NCBI GenBank assembly: GCA_903813345.2
Contig: CAIIXF020000007.1
Location: 36,974,759 to 37,038,758, forward strand
Source: Owenia fusiformis
Lineage: Eukaryota > Annelida > Polychaeta > Sabellida > Oweniidae
Direction of reading: 5' to 3'
Length of the DNA: 64,000 bases
Shown: positions 27,401 to 33,400 of the stretch, one piece after another
Layout: every line of letters starts with the position of its first letter
Numbering within the stretch: position 1 is the first letter of the stretch
Program-made: the position numbers and the translations under genes
The notes under the pieces: model-generated
Databases searched by the model: none
Seen by the model: the letters and a program-made list of their open reading frames with translations, nothing else
Told to the model about the DNA's origin: nothing

Positions 27401-30400
27401 AATTCATATAGAGCAGGGTTTTGGACTTGTTTGAGTATAGCAGCTTGGTCCTGACCTCGACTATGAATGTGATATTGGGTCTAAAGGTGGCGTCCCGTAT
27501 CCAGCTTTTGCCAAGGGGGAACTTTTTGACAATTTTGGCTAAAAGAACTCCCGAAAAGTGCTCAGGATGATCATAAAATTTCTAGCCAGGGGAGCTTCTT
27601 CCCCTGGTATGACTTGAACACGCATTAGTTTTAGTTTAAGTTTAATTTATATTTATGTGTCACAAGCAATACATTTAAAACATTTTTTTAAAAAACATTG
27701 CTTCTAGCCGATGCCGGCTTATGAGACACCAAGTTATTACATGTATGGGTAATATTAAAATTCCAATGTGAAAATTACTAAATGCACAATAAGACAGTGA
27801 TAAAAACCATGACTTTTGTATACTGAGTTTACTGTTTACTTCAACGTACTAAGAGGAGACATCTTCCCCAAGGTTGATGTTCCTGGGAGCAAGCGGAAAA
27901 AGAAACCCTGATTAATCATTAGTCATGCGATCTGTGTCAACTAGTAAGCGGTCTCGTTTTGGTGACCAGGGAGACTAGTGCCCTACAGGTTAGTGCCCTA
28001 GCTTCCCCGAACCACCGTCAGTGATTATGTGACAGGTAGAGTATATTTAGTTGATCATAAGATGATGATATTGGCGTGTCATTTCCTATTTTCATTTTTT
28101 AAACAAAGGCCTGACATCCCGATCCTGTTAGAGACCTTCTCCCTTACATATGAGTCGCGATAGGGGCCCCAGAAGTATCTAACTCTTGGGTGGTGGTCCA
28201 TGATATGTTCTTCATCACCAGCCTTGTGATGATAGGGACAGGGAGGGGGGGTGGGGTGGTTGTAATTCAAGTAGATATCGGGTTGTCCCCGGTTGTCTCC
28301 AGTTGATATATGTTAGTTGAGTATATCGGTATCAACGTTTTGTTGTGATTTATTGGTTGTGCCTGATTGTGTTTTAATGGGTTGATTAAATCGATTAATA
28401 TTAAGTTGAGCCTAGTTGTGTAATGATGGGTTACTGTCAGGTTGCCGAATTGCGTTGTGTCACTTTGAGAGTCGGTTGTCTTTTGATGGTTGTTAGTCTG
28501 GTGATTTAGTATCGGGTTGTGCCCTATTGTGTTATGTTAATTTTATAATGGGTTGAGTTCTCTTGTGAATATATTATGTTGGTTGGGTAGCTGGTTGTCA
28601 GGTGAGGTATCTGGTTGTGTCTGATTGTGTTGTGTTATTGGCGTTGAGGTAAGTTAGTCGTGTATATTGGTACTACACTTTGATTGTGTTTTATTGCTTG
28701 CGCCTGATTTTGTTTTGATTGTTTGGTTTTGAAAAATTGTGTTGTGTTACTTGAACAATGGGTTGTGTTTGCTTTTGTTGGTTTATCATTTGGTTGTGCC
28801 AAATTGTGTGGTGATATTTTCACAGTTTGTTGTGTTTTCGTGGTTGTTATTTTAGTTGTGTTTTATTGGTTGTGCCCGATTGTGTTTTAATTGTTAAGTG
28901 TTGGGTTGTGCACAATTGTGTTGAGTTAGTTCAACAATTGGTTGTGTTTGCCTGTGTTGCTTTATCATTGGGTTGTGACACATTGTGTGAATTTGACAGT
29001 TGGTTGTGTTTTGGTGATTGAAAGGCAGGTTGCGCTATGCTGGCTTTTGGTGCTGGGTTATGCTCTGTTGCGTTCTGTGTATGTTGTCACTGGGTTATGT
29101 TCTATTGTACTGTTGTATGATTGGTGACCTAGGTAGTGTTTGGTTGTAATAGGTTATGTCCGATCGTGTTGTGGTGTACTATTGGGTTAAGATACAAATG
29201 GCCGGTTTGGGGTATTATGTTGTTGGTATATCAGTTGGTTGGTATATTCAGGTTAGAATCAAAGGGTATAATAATATGTTTGTACACATTATTAGTATGT
29301 TATAGGTTTGGTACCTACATGTATTCATATATAATGCAATCTCTTGTGTGAGATATTCAACTGGTATGATTGGCGTTAGTTTTGCGTCGTTCTCTGATTC
29401 TCTGATGAGGGGGCCTCCAGTTGTTCAATGAATCCAAGAAAAACAATGCTAATTTATCTTTTTACATAATATATTTTTGTTGATTTTTCATACAAAACAG
29501 GGGAGATGTACTTTTATTGCATAAATGATAATTTTGTGTCACTTTCTATGATCAAATGTGTTACTTTCCTTCCACCAAGTCGGTATTTTTTACTTATCTG
29601 ATCTTAAAGTATTGCCAAAATATACAGCTGCAAAAACATGAAATTAAAGGTCAATGTACAGTTGGCAAGTGATTTTTAGACGGTCATCTCTTTCACCATG
29701 GGATAGAAATCAAGATATGTAAGAGACCGACTTAGGCAAGGCTACGAATGCCTATATGGTTTGTTATGTCTTATTGGAATCACTCCATAATAGACATTAT
29801 GCATATGCTTAAGATGGAATTCTACTTTTGAGTGAAATAAAAAGATGCTTTATGAGTAAATAGGTGTTGCAATATAGGTCAAATATTTGGCTGGATGGAT
29901 TTCACTCAAGCTTGATGACATAATGAACCACTCCATTTCATTTTTTTAGATTGCGTGTGCTCCTTCAGAACTAATTATAGCATTGATAATTATACTTATA
30001 AGGGCATACTAAAAAAGATAATGAGGTCAAAAGGGATATGATGGTGTTACGTCAAGCGTGCATGCTTTTATGTTAAGTCAAACGCACTGGCTGCATTCTT
30101 AATGTTCTCAGGAAAAATTAAATAAACGCAAATGTACACACACTAACAAATATCATTTCTACCGAAAACAGAAATGTTTACGCATTTTGTAACATAATGC
30201 AGTCACTGCACTTCACTTAATGACCACTATTTCAGCCTATCTGTGTTCAAACCCTTAAATATCCCCCAAAGTATAGTTTGACAATGAATTGATTACTGTA
30301 AACCTAGAAATTATCTTTTCTGGCTTAAGGGATATTCTTCATTTTGAAATTGATTTCATGAAATTAATAAATGACCACTTGGGGATGAATGGGTTAATAT

Positions 30401-33400
30401 GTATTTTTACATTCACCAATAATAATTATGGAATTGTGATTCTGAAAGCTGACACTCTCAATGGTGTATTGAAATGTTAGTGCAGATGAATTATTTGTTT
30501 GACCCTAGTTTTCACTACTATTAAAGACGGATTGAGATGCGTAATATATAATTACGTACTTCAAAAAACGAACTGCGAAACGAAAATTATCGAAATACGT
30601 TTCCGTAAACGTAACGAGATACGGATGCGGATACGTTTTAGCTAACCCGTTGTGCGAAACCTCTCTAGTAAGAGACAGTTCCGTACTTATTGTATTTCAA
30701 TTCGCTTAACAAATTTTTCTTCTCTACACAACATTTATTTTGAAAACACAGAACGTTTTGGATCACAACAAAAATAATACGATGAACAGGGATCAGGGGA
30801 ATTATAAATTGGTGGGAATTTGGAATGAATTATTCGGGAATTAATATGACGTTATATTTGTATTTACTTTATTGTTTTGTAGCGCTTCAGTTCAGTTTTG
30901 TTACAGTTGATAAAAAAAAACCAGATGTAATCCGAAACGTTCTGTGTTTTCAAAATAAAGGTTGTGTAAAGAAGAAAATTTGTTCTAGTGATTTAATAAT
31001 CCAACCTGACGAACATGTTTAAGTGTATTTTATTGTTTGAACCCTGGAGAATAAAGGAACTGGATGCATCACACTACTTACTTCTATATTATCGGTAAAA
31101 TCCACAATGGCAACATCGTGCCCATTGCTGTTCCCCTGTTGAGTTTCCCTTTTATTGTAGTACAACCAATTGGTTCCATCTACACTGTAAAGAATTTGGA
31201 ATGTTTTCACCCAATAGGAATGCCCCGGAGCATACCCCTGTAGCGCCATCTTTGTTAATTTATGTGGTTGTAGCAGATCAAGTTGTAGCCAGGGTGTACT
31301 CGAACCATGGCTATACCATCCATCTAGATTCATAGAAAAAGTAACCATTACAGTGGCGAAGCCAGGATCTCTCAGGGGGGTTCTAATATTTTATGCCACA
31401 TTTTTCTGGAGCCCGCTAAAGATGAATTTGGTGAAAAAATCCCAAATTTGCTGATATTTTTATGATAAGAAGTAAGACTATATGTAAGTATATTTCGTTA
31501 TATATATTTACCATATTATTTATTCATTATTATATGCAATTAATATATTTTATTGTAAAGATCTTGCTGCTGTTACTTGATTAATGGCTGTTTAGACCTC
31601 AGTTACCTTACTATGGGAGATTCTCTGCGCTACAATCTTGAGACAGAATGATTAAGTATATATCGATGTAATTATGGCATGCAGTTGCTTGCAACAACCA
31701 ATCATAACTCAGGATTACAATTTGAATCTTGCTTACATAAACATCTTATCAGCAATATGCCTACTTATATTTGCACAATAAAATAATACATTTTATCTGG
31801 TGTACAAGGAACACAGCAATATCTGTTTATTCAGTAAGTTTTACTCACTAACCACAATGCTAAACATTGGGTTATAGAAGGAATAAACCTCGCGAGTACC
31901 GAACGGCCACAAGATCCCAATGAATCAAATCATAAAATTATGATTCGCAACAATCACCATAACAGCCCAAGCGAATCGTAACAAAAGTATTATAGCTAGA
32001 GCATGGGACTGGACAGTACAGGTAATGGGATAGGTGTCATGCCTAAGGTCGGAAACATGATTGCCACAAACATATTGGTATTCTGTCAAATGCAAAAAAT
32101 GGAACTAGCTTTTCAAAGTTGATAGCAGAGAGATAAAAGTTACTGCAAATAGCAGCCAGGCAACTGTGAATTTCAAACTGACAAGTATTAGCTTGGATTC
32201 GCGAATGCAAATATCGGCTAGCGGCTACGGGATTAACCTTTTTTGTGATCAACTCGTTTAAATTTGAATGGAATAGTGGCAAGTACGATACATATGTTTA
32301 AATGAGTTGCCAATAAAAGAGTAAGTTAATCCGGTAGCCGACAGGCGTTAGTTGCATTCATGAATACAAGGTTAGCCAACCTAGCCATATAATTAGTTTA
32401 ACTGGGATCCTAAAATGCTCATGATATGTTGAGTTTCGATAATAACAAGTGTATTGGTCTGACTTATATAATAGTGTAATTTAGATGCAAGACAAATGCA
32501 CTTAATAGTTAAGAATTATTTTAAACTTACTATTCTGGTTAAATCTTGGAAGACCACTCGAGGAAGATGAATAAGCGACCTGTCCATTGCTCAATATACT
32601 CCTGGTCAATGGCAAACTGCAGTCTGAAACAAAATATAATTGAGTCATTAAACCAATGCATCATATGCTTAATATACTCCTTGTCAATGGCAAACTGCAG
32701 TCTGAAACAAAATAGAATAGAGTCATTAAACGAATGCAGCATATGCTTAATATACGCCTGGTCAATGGCAAACTGCAGTCTGAAACAAAATATAATCGAG
32801 TCATTAAACGAATACACCATATGCTTAATATACTCCTGGTCATTGACAAACTGCAGTCTGAAGCAAAATATAATTGAGTCATTAAACGAATGCAGTATAT
32901 GCTTAATATACTCCTTGTCAATGGCAAACTGCAGTCTGAAGCAAAATATAACTGAGTCATTAAACGAATGGCTTAATATACTCCTAGTCATTGGCAAACT
33001 GCAGTCTGAAACAAAATAGAATTGAGTCATTAAACGAATGCATCATATGCTTAATATACTCCTTGTCAATGGCAAACTGCAGTCTGAAACAAAATAGAAT
33101 TGAGTCATTAAACGAATGCAGCATATGCTTAATATACTCATAGTCAATGGCAAACTGTAGTCTGAAGCAAAATATAATTGAGTCATTAAACGAATGGCTT
33201 AATATACTCCTAGTCATTGGCAAACTGCAGTCTGAAACAAAATATAATTGAGTCATTAAACGAATGGCTTAATATACTCCTAGTCATAAGCAAACTGCAG
33301 TCTGAAACAAAATAGAATTGAGTCATTAAACGAATGCATCATATGCTTAATATACTCCTTGTCAATGGCAAACTGCAGTCTGAATTAAAATAGAATTGAG

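Larger units (their letters stand above)
26571..30665. mobile_element. 4.1-kb terminal-inverted-repeat element in intron 5
   Basis: The left end GAGAGGTTTCGCAAAACG and the right end CGTTGTGCGAAACCTCTC are inverted repeats flanked by TA on both sides. Imperfect similarity continues inward (CGTAACG/CGTATCCG-type motifs), with a further internal copy near 26905. No transposase reading frame is recognised inside. The element carries a 42-bp tandem duplication at 27326-27409 and a G/T-rich degenerate repeat at 28280-29360. Confidence 0.7.

Noticed and set aside
28827-29351. Plus-strand frames rich in Val, Leu, Cys and Trp
   Set aside because: By-products of the G/T-rich repeat; no family features.
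32539-33256. Repetitive open frames on both strands (DCSLPMTRSIL- and IYSLSMANCSLK-type proteins)
   Set aside because: They are translations of the tandem splice-acceptor array; only the innermost unit is joined to a real exon.
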